Assembly: GCA_002705795.1 (NCBI GenBank)
Contig: PAHG01000014.1
Span: 99,013 to 135,838 of the forward strand
Source: Gammaproteobacteria bacterium
Lineage (GTDB): Bacteria; Pseudomonadota; Gammaproteobacteria; Pseudomonadales; Litorivicinaceae
DNA: 36,826 nt
Direction: 5' to 3'
Made by a program: the position numbers and the translations under genes. The notes below the pieces were generated by a model. That model saw only the letters and a program-made list of their open reading frames with translations, searched no databases and had not been told where the DNA came from. Below, piece after piece: positions 1 to 11,183 of this stretch. The stretch's first letter is position 1. Every line of letters starts with the position of its first letter.

Positions 1-969
1 ACAGAATCCAAGTAGGATCGCGAGATGAGACGTAATATCAGCTATACCTGCGTTGTCTAACATGACAGCCCGCGCGGCGTCTAAGAGATGCGTGAGCGGA
101 AGAGCTTGAGCGATTGTCTGGACCCAATCGGGTGACCCATCGAGTGAAAACCAAACACCCGATAAGAGCAGCATAGGGAACGTAATGGCGTTTAGTAATC
201 CATCGGCAAACTCTTTACTCTCAGTCCGACACGCAATCGCAAGCCCCAAGGTAATCATTGCGAGGCCACCCACCAAGGCGATTAAAAATAAGAGCCCGAG
301 ACTCCCGACCATCCTGTAATCCAAAATCAAGTTCGTCCCGACAAACACGATCGCACTTGCAGTCAGGGTGACCAGTAATCGCGAGAGGACCTGAGCTGAT
401 AAGAATTCAAATTTTGTAAGTGGCGTTGCCCTTAGACGTCTCAGGTAGCCCGCTTGCCGATAACGCACAACCACGTAGCCAACGCCCCATAGCGCGCTAT
501 ACATCATATTCATCCCGAGGATGCCGGGCACAACCCAGTCAACGTATCGAATCGCCTCACCGTCAGTTTCACCTCGCTCGAGCGGTCTTGGTTCGGTGTA
601 TTTGAGAAGAAGCTCCAAAATCGCACCTGAGGCTGAGTTTCCGTTCACCCAGTAGCGAACAGAATCCTCGACCACCTCAACGACCAAATCTGTCTGTTGT
701 CGAGACAGCCTGTCAAGCGCTTTGTTGCGATTCATACTGATGGTCTCTATGCCTGGGAACTCGAGAAGCTCTGGGAGGCTATCTGACGCGACCGCGGTGA
801 CAGTAAATAACGCTCTCGGTGGTCCGGAAAAAACCACAGCCAGCGCAAAAACAATCAATACAGGGAAAACGAGGTTCCAGCCAAAACTCGCTCGGTCTCT
901 CAAATATTCGAGGTTTCTCGCAAAAAAAACTGCCTTCATTCGTCGGACTGATCGAATGATTGATGTCAT
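1..969 (-). CDS. ABC-2 type transporter permease (3' end beyond the left edge)
   Basis: Reverse-strand reading from ATG at 969 stays open to the window edge (MTSIIRSVRRMKAVFFARNLEYLRDRASFGWNLVFPVLIVFALAVVFSG...), with several hydrophobic segments. Its start overlaps the ATPase stop (ATGA). Confidence 0.85.
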   Translation of the reverse strand, partial: MTSIIRSVRRMKAVFFARNLEYLRDRASFGWNLVFPVLIVFALAVVFSGPPRALFTVTAVASDSLPELLEFPGIETISMNRNKALDRLSRQQTDLVVEVVEDSVRYWVNGNSASGAILELLLKYTEPRPLERGETDGEAIRYVDWVVPGILGMNMMYSALWGVGYVVVRYRQAGYLRRLRATPLTKFEFLSAQVLSRLLVTLTASAIVFVGTNLILDYRMVGSLGLLFLIALVGGLAMITLGLAIACRTESKEFADGLLNAITFPMLLLSGVWFSLDGSPDWVQTIAQALPLTHLLDAARAVMLDNAGIADITSHLAILLGFC

Positions 970-1700
970 TCAATCACCTCCTGTGTCTTCACCAACGTCT
1001 CACCAGTCAACGATAGGAAGAGTGTATCCAAGTCCGAAACACCGGCATCGGCAATGAGCTGTTGAGGCGCGCCTTGAAGCAGCGTTTTTCCGTGGAACAA
1101 AATGACGAGCTCATCGCACAGGACTTCAGCTTCTTCCATGTAATGCGTCGTCAATATCAGTGTGCGACCGTCCGCTTTTAGAGCGGATACCACATCCCAT
1201 AGGTCGCGACGAGATCGAGGGTCCAAGCCCGTAGTTGGCTCATCTAAAAATACTATTTCCGGATTATGCACCAGAGCCAAAGCAAGCAGTAATCGTTGTC
1301 TCTGCCCACCCGATAGACGTCGTGAATCTCGATGAAGAAATTCCTGCAACCGGAACTGATCGATCAATTTGTCCATCGGAACCGGATGATCGTAAAAACT
1401 CGAGAACAACTTGAGATTGTCATAGGGCGTTAAAAAATCTTGAAGCGCTGTTGCCTGGAACTGAATACCAACCCGTGTTTGGTAATCAGACGGGAGCCGA
1501 CCGCCGTAATATTGGACAGATCCTCGCGTTGGATCTTCCATCCCCTCGAGCATCGCAAGGGTCGTACTTTTGCCCGCACCGTTGGGTCCGAGTAACCCAA
1601 AACACTCACCCTTTTCGATATCAAAATCGAGACCAGCAACTGCTTTCACATCGTCATAGGACTTCTCAAGACTCGTGACAGAAAGAATCACTTCAGGCAT
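966..1700 (-). CDS. ABC transporter ATP-binding protein
   Basis: Walker A GPNGAGKST, signature LSGGQRQRL, Walker [14 protein letters not shown]. Start set at MPEVILSV (1700), preceded by AAGGA; the ORF track starts at 1730. Confidence 0.93.
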   Translation of the reverse strand: MPEVILSVTSLEKSYDDVKAVAGLDFDIEKGECFGLLGPNGAGKSTTLAMLEGMEDPTRGSVQYYGGRLPSDYQTRVGIQFQATALQDFLTPYDNLKLFSSFYDHPVPMDKLIDQFRLQEFLHRDSRRLSGGQRQRLLLALALVHNPEIVFLDEPTTGLDPRSRRDLWDVVSALKADGRTLILTTHYMEEAEVLCDELVILFHGKTLLQGAPQQLIADAGVSDLDTLFLSLTGETLVKTQEVIE

Positions 1701-3459
1701 GTATCTTTCCTTCTTGTTTAAGCTCTCCATGACGAACCGTTAATGAGACTTCTTGACCGCGGAATGTGTTGATCGAAAGACTGTAAATGCACTCAATCCA
1801 ATCACCCGAGCTTACAGGAGCCGGTTGATGAGGTTCGAGAGCCGAAAACCAAATAGCTCGAACTTGGCGACCTTCAACGAGCAAGGACAAACTTAGGTGC
1901 GTTTTCTCTTGCCCGACGGGACGTGCCGCGATAACTTGAAAAACTCCGACAAAAATAGGTTGGTCAAATCCCCGTCCAAATGGGCCAAGTGCCTCCATTT
2001 GTTCGATCCACGCGACACTCAGTTGCTCGGGGAGCAGTTCTCCATCGATCAAGAATCGAGGTTTGGGACCGGTATCCGGATAGGTCATTCGATAGATTTC
2101 TTGCAATTGGCGACTGAACCCAGCAAGCGCATCTCTACTCACAGTCAAACCGCAAGCCCCGGTATGACCACCATATCGCGATAGAGCTCCCGGCAACCTT
2201 GCGTTCACCGCATCGAGTAATGCTTTGGCATCGACACCTGGAACTGAACGCATTGAGCCCGTCAACATTGTCGGCTCATTTCCGGGAGTCAGAACGATCG
2301 ATGGACGACCTTCTGTCTCGACCAAACGACTTGCAACAATCCCTTGAACACCTGGATGCCCATTTTCCAAAACGACGCATAGCACCAATCCACCATGTAA
2401 ATGTTGCCGATGAGCCAGTGGCTTGGCTTTTTCAATCATCTCCTTCTCAATCGTACGGCGCGTTTTATTATCTGCATCCAAATCAAGAAAAGCATTGGTC
2501 GCCTCAGCCAAGGATTGCGCGACTAAGTACTCATAGCCTCGAAGCGAATGACCAATCCGCCCTCGGGCATTCAATCGAGGCGCCAACTGAAACGCCAAGA
2601 GTTCTGCGTTAATATCTCGCGACACCTTTGTCAGTTGTGACACAGCGACCTGCCAACATGGACGCTGTTGCTTTCGAATTAACAAGAGGCCAGCTTTCAC
2701 AACAGCTCGATTGGTTTCGCTTGAACCAAGAGAAACGCAATCAGCGACAGTACCAAGAGCCACATAGTCGAGGAGATCTCCCAGCTTTGGCGTATCCGTG
2801 GCGATCGATTGCTGATCAATAAGCCCTTTGCGAACATGACTCATAACAAGCCATGACACCATACATCCAGCAATTGCCTTGTCAGGATAGTTACAATCCA
2901 CACGATTTGGATTGACAACAGCATAGGCACTTGGAGGTGGACCGTGAACAGAGACTTGGTGATGATCGGTTACTATGACATCAATTCCTGACGCTTTAAG
3001 TCTTGCGATCTGTGACTCATCAGATGACCCACAATCTGCCGAGATCAGCAGCTGAGGCAATGGAGTACTTTCCAGCAACCGATCGACTAACGTCTCTGAT
3101 ATGCCGTACCCATCCTCAAGCCGATGTCCAATCCAATGCGTGACTTTTTGCATCGACACACCAAACCGCAACAGCGATTCGGTAATCACAGCGTGACTCG
3201 TTAACCCATCCGCATCGTAATCCGTTAACACGCCGATTCGTTCCTCTTGGACGACGGCGTATTGCAATCGGTCTGCTGCACGATCAATATCGGTGAGCAA
3301 TGACGGCGGAGCGATGTGCTGCAGTTGGGGGTCAAGAACCGCATCTAGAGGGGTGTCACTGGTAATCCGACCAGCAACAATACGGGCGATCACGGAATCG
3401 AGCCCACGAGAACGTGCCTCGGCAAAAACCGAGGCATCGATTGGTCGTGACTCGCGCAC
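1693..3459 (-). CDS. recJ: Single-stranded-DNA-specific exonuclease RecJ
   Basis: 588 aa with a DHH-family signature: TDYDADGLTS, ADCGSSD, VTDHHQ, and GGHTGACG in the DHHA1 region. Confidence 0.93.
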   Translation of the reverse strand: MRESRPIDASVFAEARSRGLDSVIARIVAGRITSDTPLDAVLDPQLQHIAPPSLLTDIDRAADRLQYAVVQEERIGVLTDYDADGLTSHAVITESLLRFGVSMQKVTHWIGHRLEDGYGISETLVDRLLESTPLPQLLISADCGSSDESQIARLKASGIDVIVTDHHQVSVHGPPPSAYAVVNPNRVDCNYPDKAIAGCMVSWLVMSHVRKGLIDQQSIATDTPKLGDLLDYVALGTVADCVSLGSSETNRAVVKAGLLLIRKQQRPCWQVAVSQLTKVSRDINAELLAFQLAPRLNARGRIGHSLRGYEYLVAQSLAEATNAFLDLDADNKTRRTIEKEMIEKAKPLAHRQHLHGGLVLCVVLENGHPGVQGIVASRLVETEGRPSIVLTPGNEPTMLTGSMRSVPGVDAKALLDAVNARLPGALSRYGGHTGACGLTVSRDALAGFSRQLQEIYRMTYPDTGPKPRFLIDGELLPEQLSVAWIEQMEALGPFGRGFDQPIFVGVFQVIAARPVGQEKTHLSLSLLVEGRQVRAIWFSALEPHQPAPVSSGDWIECIYSLSINTFRGQEVSLTVRHGELKQEGKIHA

Positions 3460-4838
3460 TACCCCATCACAGAACGAACAAATGATTGAACGTCATTCAG
3501 ATCGTTCTCGAGAACTGTATAGCGCTCTTCACGCTCGAGTAAATCCGTCATATCCGAAGGTAGCGGCACCTCATCAAAGCCCGCTTTTTCAACCGCTTCA
3601 GCGAATTTCGCAGGGTGGGCTGTGGCCAAAACAACCTTTAACATACCACTCGGTGTGACTTGTAAGGCATCGACCCCTGTCGCTGTATGCGGATCGATCA
3701 GCTCACCCGTCTCTTTAAATATACGAGAGATAGTCGCGCAAGTTTGCTCATCATCGACAGCGTGCGCCGAGAAAAGGGCTTTTGCTTGATTGATGACTGA
3801 GTCATCCAACTGCACCGCACCTGTCTGAAATGAGTCCATAACTTGGGCCATTTTGAAACCATCGCGGCCATGGAGATCGAACAACAGACGCTCGAAATTT
3901 GAGCTCACAACGATGTCCATCGATGGAGACAATGTTTTCTCTAGGGGCTTTCTGGATAAATCACCACGCAGCCCTCGAACCAGAGCATCGTTTGTATTGG
4001 TGGCCACGGTAAAATGTGCGATTGGGAATCCCATCTGTTTTGCGAGATATCCACCGAATACATCACCAAAGTTCGCCGAAGGAACGCTGTAAGCTAGCTC
4101 TCGCTCAAGAGCGCCCAGGCGGAGTCCCGCGTATATGTAGTACACCGTCTGTGCCATGATTCGAGCGAGATTAATCGAGTTCACTGCCAACAGACGACTT
4201 GGGGTAACAAACGCTTGATCCATGAACGATGCCTTTACAATCGCCTGACAATCATCGAAATCCCCCCTCAAAGCAACGTTGTGCACGTTGCTAGACAAAA
4301 CGGTAGTCATCTGACGCCGTTGCACTTCACTCACACGTTGATACGGATGCAGAATAACCACATCGAGGTGATCTGAACGTCTAGCCCCTTCAATTGCAGC
4401 CGAACCGGTATCACCCGATGTTGCGCCCATAACAACACCACGCTCGCCACGCTCTGCCAAAAAGTAGTCAAGAAGCCGGCCGAGTAACTGAAGAGCAAAG
4501 TCTTTAAACGCCAGCGTCGGTCCATGAAAGAGTTCAACAAGCCAAGTATCATGACTGAGCTGTTTCGTTGGCGCGATTGCTGAGTGGCGGAATGAGCCGT
4601 AGGCGTCTTCAACCATCGATACAAAAGTCTCTCTCGGTATCGATCCATCTACAAACGGCCACATCACCTCGATTGCAAGCTCATGGTAAGGAAGTGGTTG
4701 CCACTGCCTCAGTGTGGCTTCAGAAATTGTGGGTAACGACTCAGGCACATACAGCCCACCGTCTGGGGCCAGACCCGTGAGCACGACGTCGTCAAAGTCT
4801 AAAACAGGAGCCTGACCCCGAGTCGATATAAACTTCAA
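3459..4838 (-). CDS. thrC: Threonine synthase
   Basis: MKFISTRGQAPVLDFDDVVLTGLAPDGGLYVPE; PLP-lysine region HGPTLAFKDFALQLLG; GATSGDTGSAA. Confidence 0.95.
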   Translation of the reverse strand: MKFISTRGQAPVLDFDDVVLTGLAPDGGLYVPESLPTISEATLRQWQPLPYHELAIEVMWPFVDGSIPRETFVSMVEDAYGSFRHSAIAPTKQLSHDTWLVELFHGPTLAFKDFALQLLGRLLDYFLAERGERGVVMGATSGDTGSAAIEGARRSDHLDVVILHPYQRVSEVQRRQMTTVLSSNVHNVALRGDFDDCQAIVKASFMDQAFVTPSRLLAVNSINLARIMAQTVYYIYAGLRLGALERELAYSVPSANFGDVFGGYLAKQMGFPIAHFTVATNTNDALVRGLRGDLSRKPLEKTLSPSMDIVVSSNFERLLFDLHGRDGFKMAQVMDSFQTGAVQLDDSVINQAKALFSAHAVDDEQTCATISRIFKETGELIDPHTATGVDALQVTPSGMLKVVLATAHPAKFAEAVEKAGFDEVPLPSDMTDLLEREERYTVLENDLNDVQSFVRSVMG

Positions 4839-6145
4839 GCGAAACCCCCAAGAGTCTCACAACGAATAACGACTGTGGTACCCACAACGAAGGATTGTTG
4901 CTCTATCTGACCCAACGCAGCCAATACATACTTCTCACGCACTTTGTGAGTCAATAGGATCAAAGCGACAGGCTCGCCTGCCACACCATCTTTTTGGATA
5001 ACGCTCTCTAACGACACGTCATGCTCAGCTAGCGTTCGAGTAATGTATGCGAGGACACCAACCTCATCGCGCACCGACAACCGAACATAAAACGGAGAAA
5101 CTGTTTCGTGGATCGGAAGGATTGGTAGATCATTAAGTTGGGCCGGTTGGAATGCCAAATGTGGAACACGGTTCGTTGGATCTGCTGTGAGGGCGCGCGC
5201 CACATCGACTAAATCCGCCACGACAGCGCTCGCTGTGGGTAGCGAACCCGCTCCCGGTCCATAATGCAATGTTGAGCCGACAGCATCACCGTGGATCTGT
5301 ACCGCATTCATTACCCCGTTCACGTTCGCCAACAGTTGTGATTCCGGGATCAATGTTGGGTGAACTCGCATCTCGATACCGCGCTCAGTGCGACGCGCAA
5401 TACCCAAGTGTTTAATGCGGTAACCAAGCTCTTCAGCATAATCAAGATCCATCAAATCGATTGAGGATATACCTTGCGTATAAACAGAATCAAAGTTAAG
5501 CGGGATACCAAAAGCGATAGATGCGAGGATACAAAGCTTGTGAGCGGCATCGATTCCCTCAACATCAAACGTAGGATCTGCCTCGGCATAACCAAGTTCC
5601 TGCGCCTCAGCTAGTACATCTGCAAAATCGCGGCCTTTATCGCGCATCTCAGTCAAGATGAAATTACCGGTACCATTAATAATCCCGGCAAGCCACTGGA
5701 TCTGGTTGGCGGCCAACCCCTCACGCAATGCCTTGATGACAGGAATCCCACCAGCAACGGATGCTTCAAACGCGATCGTTACACCCCTAGCCTGCGCCCT
5801 TTCAAAGAGCAAATTCCCATGCTCGGCAATCAACGCTTTATTAGCAGTCACAATATGTTTACCTGACTCGATTGCCGCTTCGATCAGCTCTCGCGCATAA
5901 TCACATCCACCAATCAATTCAACGAACACTTCGACATCAGGATCTCGGGCAACATCCATCAAATCACGAGATACATTGATTCCCGACAAATCCACATCGT
6001 CACGGTCCCTTCGCGCACCAATATGTGTAATCTGAATCTCGCGACCAACGCGGCGAGATAGTTCCTGCCGATTATTCGCGAGTACAGTCAACGTGCCCTG
6101 CGCAACAGTGCCGAGGCCAACGAGGCCAACAGAGATAGGTTTCAA
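4835..6145 (-). CDS. hom: Homoserine dehydrogenase
   Basis: GLVGLGTVAQGT NAD-binding motif, VTANKALIAEHG, GGIPVIKALREGLAANQ, and a C-terminal ACT-like region. Overlaps the thrC start (ATGA). Confidence 0.95.
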   Translation of the reverse strand: MKPISVGLVGLGTVAQGTLTVLANNRQELSRRVGREIQITHIGARRDRDDVDLSGINVSRDLMDVARDPDVEVFVELIGGCDYARELIEAAIESGKHIVTANKALIAEHGNLLFERAQARGVTIAFEASVAGGIPVIKALREGLAANQIQWLAGIINGTGNFILTEMRDKGRDFADVLAEAQELGYAEADPTFDVEGIDAAHKLCILASIAFGIPLNFDSVYTQGISSIDLMDLDYAEELGYRIKHLGIARRTERGIEMRVHPTLIPESQLLANVNGVMNAVQIHGDAVGSTLHYGPGAGSLPTASAVVADLVDVARALTADPTNRVPHLAFQPAQLNDLPILPIHETVSPFYVRLSVRDEVGVLAYITRTLAEHDVSLESVIQKDGVAGEPVALILLTHKVREKYVLAALGQIEQQSFVVGTTVVIRCETLGGFA

Positions 6146-6155
6146 AAATTTGTCC

Positions 6156-7355
6156 TTACAAAGTTTCTGTCATGGTAAATTCCATTCGGAATAGACGTTT
6201 GATGTTGCGGAGCGCCTGGCGTGTTCGATGTTCGTTTTCGATCAACGCAAAACGCACGTGATCGTCACCATACTGACCAAAGCCAATGCCGGGGCTCACA
6301 GCAACGTTGGCATCACGAATCAATTTCTTAGCAAATTCCAGTGACCCTAGATCACGATATTGTTCAGGAATTCGTGCCCAGACAAACATCGTTGCTTTCG
6401 GATATTCGACCGGCCAACCTAGTGCGTTCAATCCTTCACACAGCACATCGCGACGTGATTGATACATATCGCGGATTTCATTAACACAAGTTTGATCACC
6501 TTCGAGTGCTGCGATCGCAGCCACCTGAATTGGCGTAAAAGTCCCATAATCGAGGTAGGACTTAATTCTAGCCAGCGCACCAATTAACTCTTTATTGCCG
6601 GCAGCAAACCCAACTCGCCACCCCGGCATGTTGTAGCTTTTTGACAGCGAGAAGAATTCCACTGCGATCTGTTTTGCGCCATCAACCTGCAAAATAGACG
6701 GTGCGATGTAGCCATCGAAGACAATGTCAGCGTACGCCAGGTCCTGGACTACCCAGATGTTATGTTCACGCGCGATCTCAACCACCCTCTCAAAGAAATC
6801 GATTTCCACACACATCGTGGTCGGATTTGCCGGAAAGTTGAGTACTAACATCTTTGGTCGAGGCCACGAGGTCTCAATCGCTTTAACTAATTCGCTAAAG
6901 AAATCCTCACCGGGAAGAAGTGGCACGTGGCGGATATCAGCGCCTGCGATGACAAATCCATAGGGATGGATCGGATACGCTGGGTTTGGAACTAGTACCG
7001 CATCACCAGGCCCTAAAGTCGCCATGGCAAGATGCGCAAGACCCTCCTTCGATCCTATTGTCGTGATAACCTCGCTCTCCGGGTCTAGATTGACGTCATA
7101 ACGGGTCTTATACCAGTTGGCCATTGCACGGCGAAGGCGAGGAATGCCCTTGGACTGAGAATATCGATGTGTGTCTTCGCGGTTCGCTGTTTCGACCAGC
7201 TTTTTGACGATATGATCCGGCGTCGGCTGGTCCGGATTTCCCATAGAAAAATCGATAACATCCTCGCCAGCCACTCGTGCTTTCTGACGCATTTCACCGA
7301 TCACGTTAAAAACATAAGGAGGAAGACGCTCAATGCGCGGGAATCGTGTATCCAC
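6156..7355 (-). CDS. alaC: AlaC-like PLP-dependent aminotransferase
   Basis: Fold-type I aminotransferase: [43 protein letters not shown]. Confidence 0.85.
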   Translation of the reverse strand: MDTRFPRIERLPPYVFNVIGEMRQKARVAGEDVIDFSMGNPDQPTPDHIVKKLVETANREDTHRYSQSKGIPRLRRAMANWYKTRYDVNLDPESEVITTIGSKEGLAHLAMATLGPGDAVLVPNPAYPIHPYGFVIAGADIRHVPLLPGEDFFSELVKAIETSWPRPKMLVLNFPANPTTMCVEIDFFERVVEIAREHNIWVVQDLAYADIVFDGYIAPSILQVDGAKQIAVEFFSLSKSYNMPGWRVGFAAGNKELIGALARIKSYLDYGTFTPIQVAAIAALEGDQTCVNEIRDMYQSRRDVLCEGLNALGWPVEYPKATMFVWARIPEQYRDLGSLEFAKKLIRDANVAVSPGIGFGQYGDDHVRFALIENEHRTRQALRNIKRLFRMEFTMTETL

Positions 7356-7395
7356 TCGATCAATACTCAGTTCAATTTAGACCGCAGATTGTAGC

Positions 7396-8115
7396 TTAAG
7401 AGCCCTGCTGATTCATGCGCTTTAACAGCTCCTTCCACGGCGCATACCCTGGCTGCATTTCACCATCTTCAAAAATAAGTGTGGGGGTTCCAGTGATCCC
7501 AAGCTTTTGACCCAGTTTGTATTGATCGGCAACTGGGTTGTCGCAGGTCGCAGGCTCTGGCGTTTTTCCTGCCTTCGCAAGCGTCATCGTCACATTTTGA
7601 TCTTTTGCGCAGTAGACAGACACATACTTTTTGTAGGAATCAGATCCTACACCTGCGCGTGGAAATGCCGCATAACGAACCTCCACACCATTCTCTTGAA
7701 GTAGCTCTATTTCGCTGTGCAGACGTCGGCAATAACCGCAGTCGATATCAGTGAACACAAGGAGACTATGTTTCACTTCACCTTTCGGAGAAAAAATAAT
7801 CAGTTTTGACTCATCAATTTTGCTGACTAATTCCCGAAGATCCGCACGACGGCCAACGTCAGTTAAATTTTTTACACCACCAGTATCGACTTTATACAAA
7901 TCTCCAGCAACGAAATAAGAGCCTGTGGAGTCGGTGTAGATGCGCTCACCCGTTTTCAACGTCACTTCGTAGAATGGCGTATCGTCGATCGGCTTTACAG
8001 ATTGAATTTGGATCATTGAATTAATGCCCGTTATAGCTTTCTCAATCTGCGCTTGATCTGCAATCACAGTGACAGAGAACAAAGCTAACAACGTAACCAA
8101 CCAACGCATATTCAC
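7396..8115 (-). CDS. dsbC: Thiol:disulfide interchange protein DsbC
   Basis: N-terminal signal peptide, thioredoxin-like active site DIDCGYC, cis-Pro region TGTPTLIFEDG. Confidence 0.9.
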   Translation of the reverse strand: MNMRWLVTLLALFSVTVIADQAQIEKAITGINSMIQIQSVKPIDDTPFYEVTLKTGERIYTDSTGSYFVAGDLYKVDTGGVKNLTDVGRRADLRELVSKIDESKLIIFSPKGEVKHSLLVFTDIDCGYCRRLHSEIELLQENGVEVRYAAFPRAGVGSDSYKKYVSVYCAKDQNVTMTLAKAGKTPEPATCDNPVADQYKLGQKLGITGTPTLIFEDGEMQPGYAPWKELLKRMNQQGS

Positions 8116-8145
8116 TCCTCGCTTTATTAGTAGCCAGAGTGTAAC

Positions 8146-9033
8146 TCAACCGCGGGGATGATGTGCGGTGTGCAACTGCTTAAGGCGCTCTCTAGCTACG
8201 TGGGTATAGATTTGAGTTGTTGAAAGATCTTCATGACCTAAAAGCAATTGAACCACTCGAAGATCTGCTCCGTGGTTCACCAGATGAGTCGCAAACGCAT
8301 GACGAAGCGTATGTGGACTCAAAGGAGCAGTGATCCCCGCAATGTGAGCAATGTGCCGTAATCGGTGCCAAAAAGTCTGTCTCGTCATGGGAGCGCCGGA
8401 TCGCCCTGGAAATACCGCGGACCCTCTAGGATCAGCAAACTCTGGACGCGCCTCACGAAAATAACGCTGAAGCCAGTCCCTCGCCACATCGCCAAGCGGT
8501 ACCAACCGCTCTTTATTACCCTTACCCAGGACACGAATAGCGCCTTGCTCAAGGTTTATATTAGACCGCTCCAGGCCACACAACTCAGTGACACGAAGAC
8601 CCGACGCGTACAGAATTTCCAGCATTGTCCTGTCTCTTAAACCAATCAATGTATCGGTATCCGGGGCCTCGAGTAAGCTGAACACATCACTCTCTGAGAG
8701 TGTCCTCGGCAAAGACCGACCCTTTGATGGTCTTCGGATCCGAGCCATTGGATCATACTCGCGACGCCCATGCCGAATTTGGTATTTGTAGAATCCGCGG
8801 AGAGCTGAAAGTTTCCGCTGAATGGACGGGATTCTTAAGCCTTTTGAGAACAGGGACCCAATGAACCCATTTATATCCGCGTCAGTCAGCGCTTCAATCG
8901 TTTTATCGAGAGATCTTGCATAAGCACTAACACCCTCTAGATCAACTCGATAAGCGCGCAAGGTACTCTCGGATAGACCGCGCTCTAAATAGAGCGCATC
9001 CAAATAGGCATCGAGATCGGAGCGCATTACCAT
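8146..9033 (-). CDS. xerD: Tyrosine recombinase XerD
   Basis: SAM-like N-terminus; catalytic pattern ASGLRVTEL, SPHTLRHAFATHLVNHGADLRVVQLLLGHEDLSTTQIYTHV. Confidence 0.92.
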   Translation of the reverse strand: MVMRSDLDAYLDALYLERGLSESTLRAYRVDLEGVSAYARSLDKTIEALTDADINGFIGSLFSKGLRIPSIQRKLSALRGFYKYQIRHGRREYDPMARIRRPSKGRSLPRTLSESDVFSLLEAPDTDTLIGLRDRTMLEILYASGLRVTELCGLERSNINLEQGAIRVLGKGNKERLVPLGDVARDWLQRYFREARPEFADPRGSAVFPGRSGAPMTRQTFWHRLRHIAHIAGITAPLSPHTLRHAFATHLVNHGADLRVVQLLLGHEDLSTTQIYTHVARERLKQLHTAHHPRG

Positions 9034-9118
9034 AGAAAAAGGTTAACACGCCAAGTCGCTATTTTTTAGAGAGCCAACATTTTTTCTTAGTTCGCTGTCT
9101 CACCTGTAAAAAATGACA

Positions 9119-9142
9119 AGACCGGCTAGTTAGCGCCGGCCT
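9119..9142. terminator. Likely intrinsic terminator (bidirectional-looking hairpin) between rplS and xerD
   Basis: AGACCGGC-TAGTTAGC-GCCGGCCT, an 8-bp stem with one G-T pair. T-run on the + side (CTTTTTG); T-rich stretch on the - side (CTTGTCATTTTTT). Confidence 0.7.
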
Positions 9143-9222
9143 TTTTGTCTCAAGAGTTTGAAAGCACAGAGGGCTTGCGCACCAAAACAGACGTACTTGG
9201 TTGGCGTCACCTGTGGGACCAA

Positions 9223-9582
9223 CTACTTGGTATCCAACTTTTCCTTTATTCGTGCTGCCTTACCAGACAGCTCACGTAAGTGATACAGCTTCGCTTTGCG
9301 GACGTCACCGCGACGCTTGACGGTGATCGAGTCAACCAACGGTGAGTGCAGCTGAAATGTTCGCTCAACGCCGACACCATGCGAAATCTTACGCACGATG
9401 AAACTCGAATGCAGACCACGGTTCGACTTTGCAATCACAACCCCTTCATAGGCCTGCAGACGCTCACGCGTACCCTCTTTCACCTTCACCTGAACCACAA
9501 CCGTGTCTCCCGGCGCGAACGCAGGTAGGTCTGTCTTGATTTGCTCATTATTGATTGCTTCAATGATCGGATTCATGCTCAC
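9223..9582 (-). CDS. rplS: 50S ribosomal protein L19
   Basis: [60 protein letters not shown] is diagnostic of L19. Confidence 0.97.
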   Translation of the reverse strand: MSMNPIIEAINNEQIKTDLPAFAPGDTVVVQVKVKEGTRERLQAYEGVVIAKSNRGLHSSFIVRKISHGVGVERTFQLHSPLVDSITVKRRGDVRKAKLYHLRELSGKAARIKEKLDTK

Positions 9583-10316
9583 AGCTTTGACTCCCTAATA
9601 AATTCATCCAAAAGTACCTGGTCTCCCGCAGATAGCGTCTTCTCTTCCAATAGCTCGGGTCGACGTAACCACGTCCGACCCAGTGCCTGTTTGCGGCGCC
9701 ACTTGGCAATATCGCCGTGATGCCCACTCAGCAACACATCCGGAACTCTCAAACCCGCAATGTCTTCGGGTCGGGTATAGTGAGGGCAATCCAGCAGCCC
9801 ATCGCTGAACGAGTCCTCTGCCGCGCTATTTGCATGTCCAAGAACGCCAGGAACAAAACGGCTCACTGCATCAACTACCGCAATGGCTGCTGGTTCCCCT
9901 CCCGAGAGCACAAAATCTCCCAGCGAAATCTCCCGATCAATGTCGAGCTCAATCACTCGTTCATCAATCCCCTCATATCGACCGCAAACCAGAACCAGTT
10001 CAGGTAGTCCAACCAATTCATGAACCAAGGCCTGCGTCAATGGCTCTCCCTGCGGGCTTAAATACAGCACCGGCGCCTTTGATAGCACCGCTCTTGCGTC
10101 TGCAATCGAAGCTCTCAGAGTCTCGACTTTCATCAGCATCCCAGGCCCCCCACCGTAGGGCCTGTCATCCACAGTGTGATGCGCATCGCTGGCATACGCT
10201 CTAGGATTGAAGGTTACTAGCTCAACCAATCCTTTGCGTAACGCTCCCCCGACGACTCCATGACCCAACGCATCGGCCACCATATTCGGGAACAGTGTTA
10301 TGACGCCCCACCGCAT
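9579..10316 (-). CDS. trmD: tRNA (guanine-N1)-methyltransferase TrmD
   Basis: [50 protein letters not shown]. Start at MRWGV (10316). Confidence 0.96.
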   Translation of the reverse strand: MRWGVITLFPNMVADALGHGVVGGALRKGLVELVTFNPRAYASDAHHTVDDRPYGGGPGMLMKVETLRASIADARAVLSKAPVLYLSPQGEPLTQALVHELVGLPELVLVCGRYEGIDERVIELDIDREISLGDFVLSGGEPAAIAVVDAVSRFVPGVLGHANSAAEDSFSDGLLDCPHYTRPEDIAGLRVPDVLLSGHHGDIAKWRRKQALGRTWLRRPELLEEKTLSAGDQVLLDEFIRESKL

Positions 10317-10858
10317 TAAAATAGGGGGTCCCAATCAACCAGAATCAAGCGCTCAGCCAAATTCACGTCCAAAATAGTCTGGCTGATAAATGGTATTAAC
10401 CGCTCTGTTCGGTCAATGCTCTCAGCGTCACCCCGAACAACCAACACATCATTGGCGCCCGTCGGAATTACTATTTTGACAACACCTAGCATCTCGTTCC
10501 TAAGTGTTTTTACGCGACACCCCTCGAGGTCACGCCAATAAAACTCATCACCACTAAGTTCCGGAAGGTGGCCTCTGCCCACTTCAACTAAACAGTTTAC
10601 CAGCGACTCAATGCTGGTTCGGTCAGTAAAACCGTCTAATCTCACGACATATCGTTTATCACGCCGCTTCCACTCTTTGGGGGCTGTTTCCACGCTATCT
10701 ATCGCTGGCCGACCAGTTACTCGGTCAGCTGATCGTGTTAACACCCACGGTTTCCATCCGAACACTGAAGCCGGGTCGTCAGTGAAACTATCCATCCAGA
10801 CCCAGCCATTTAGGCCGTAGGGAGATCGGATCCGCCCCACAACCATCCGAGCAGACAT
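10316..10858 (-). CDS. rimM: Ribosome maturation factor RimM
   Basis: [28 protein letters not shown]-barrel region [12 protein letters not shown]. Start at MSARMVVG (10858), overlapping the rpsP stop. Confidence 0.93.
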   Translation of the reverse strand: MSARMVVGRIRSPYGLNGWVWMDSFTDDPASVFGWKPWVLTRSADRVTGRPAIDSVETAPKEWKRRDKRYVVRLDGFTDRTSIESLVNCLVEVGRGHLPELSGDEFYWRDLEGCRVKTLRNEMLGVVKIVIPTGANDVLVVRGDAESIDRTERLIPFISQTILDVNLAERLILVDWDPLF

Positions 10859-11106
10859 TAAGCTGCCTGTCGCACGTCCTTGAGCAAGCGCTTCACGCGA
10901 TCTGAGGTCTTCGCACCCAATCCAAGCCAATGATTAACTCGCTCAAGATCTACGCGCAGCCGCTCTGCCTGACCTCGTGCCATTGGGTCAAAGAATCCGA
11001 CACGCTCAATGAAGCGACCATCACGCGCGTTTCTATGATCTGTCACCGTCAGATGATAGAAAGGACGCTTCTTAGAACCGCCGCGTGAAAGACGAATCGT
11101 AACCAT
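10858..11106 (-). CDS. rpsP: 30S ribosomal protein S16
   Basis: [41 protein letters not shown]. Confidence 0.97.
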   Translation of the reverse strand: MVTIRLSRGGSKKRPFYHLTVTDHRNARDGRFIERVGFFDPMARGQAERLRVDLERVNHWLGLGAKTSDRVKRLLKDVRQAA

Positions 11107-11183
11107 GTTTTCGTAATCCTATCTTCGCTCCCGCAAGAGCCTTATGTTTAAAGGCGCGCAATGATAATAACTTTGAGTCTAAC

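Noticed and set aside
722-1057. 111-aa plus-strand ORF
   Set aside because: Antisense to the ABC permease/ATPase junction, with low-complexity Ser/Thr/Arg composition and no recognisable motif.
2199-2612. 137-aa plus-strand ORF
   Set aside because: Fully antisense to recJ, which has clear DHH motifs on the other strand.
9830-10204. 124-aa plus-strand ORF
   Set aside because: Antisense to trmD; composition typical of a shadow ORF.
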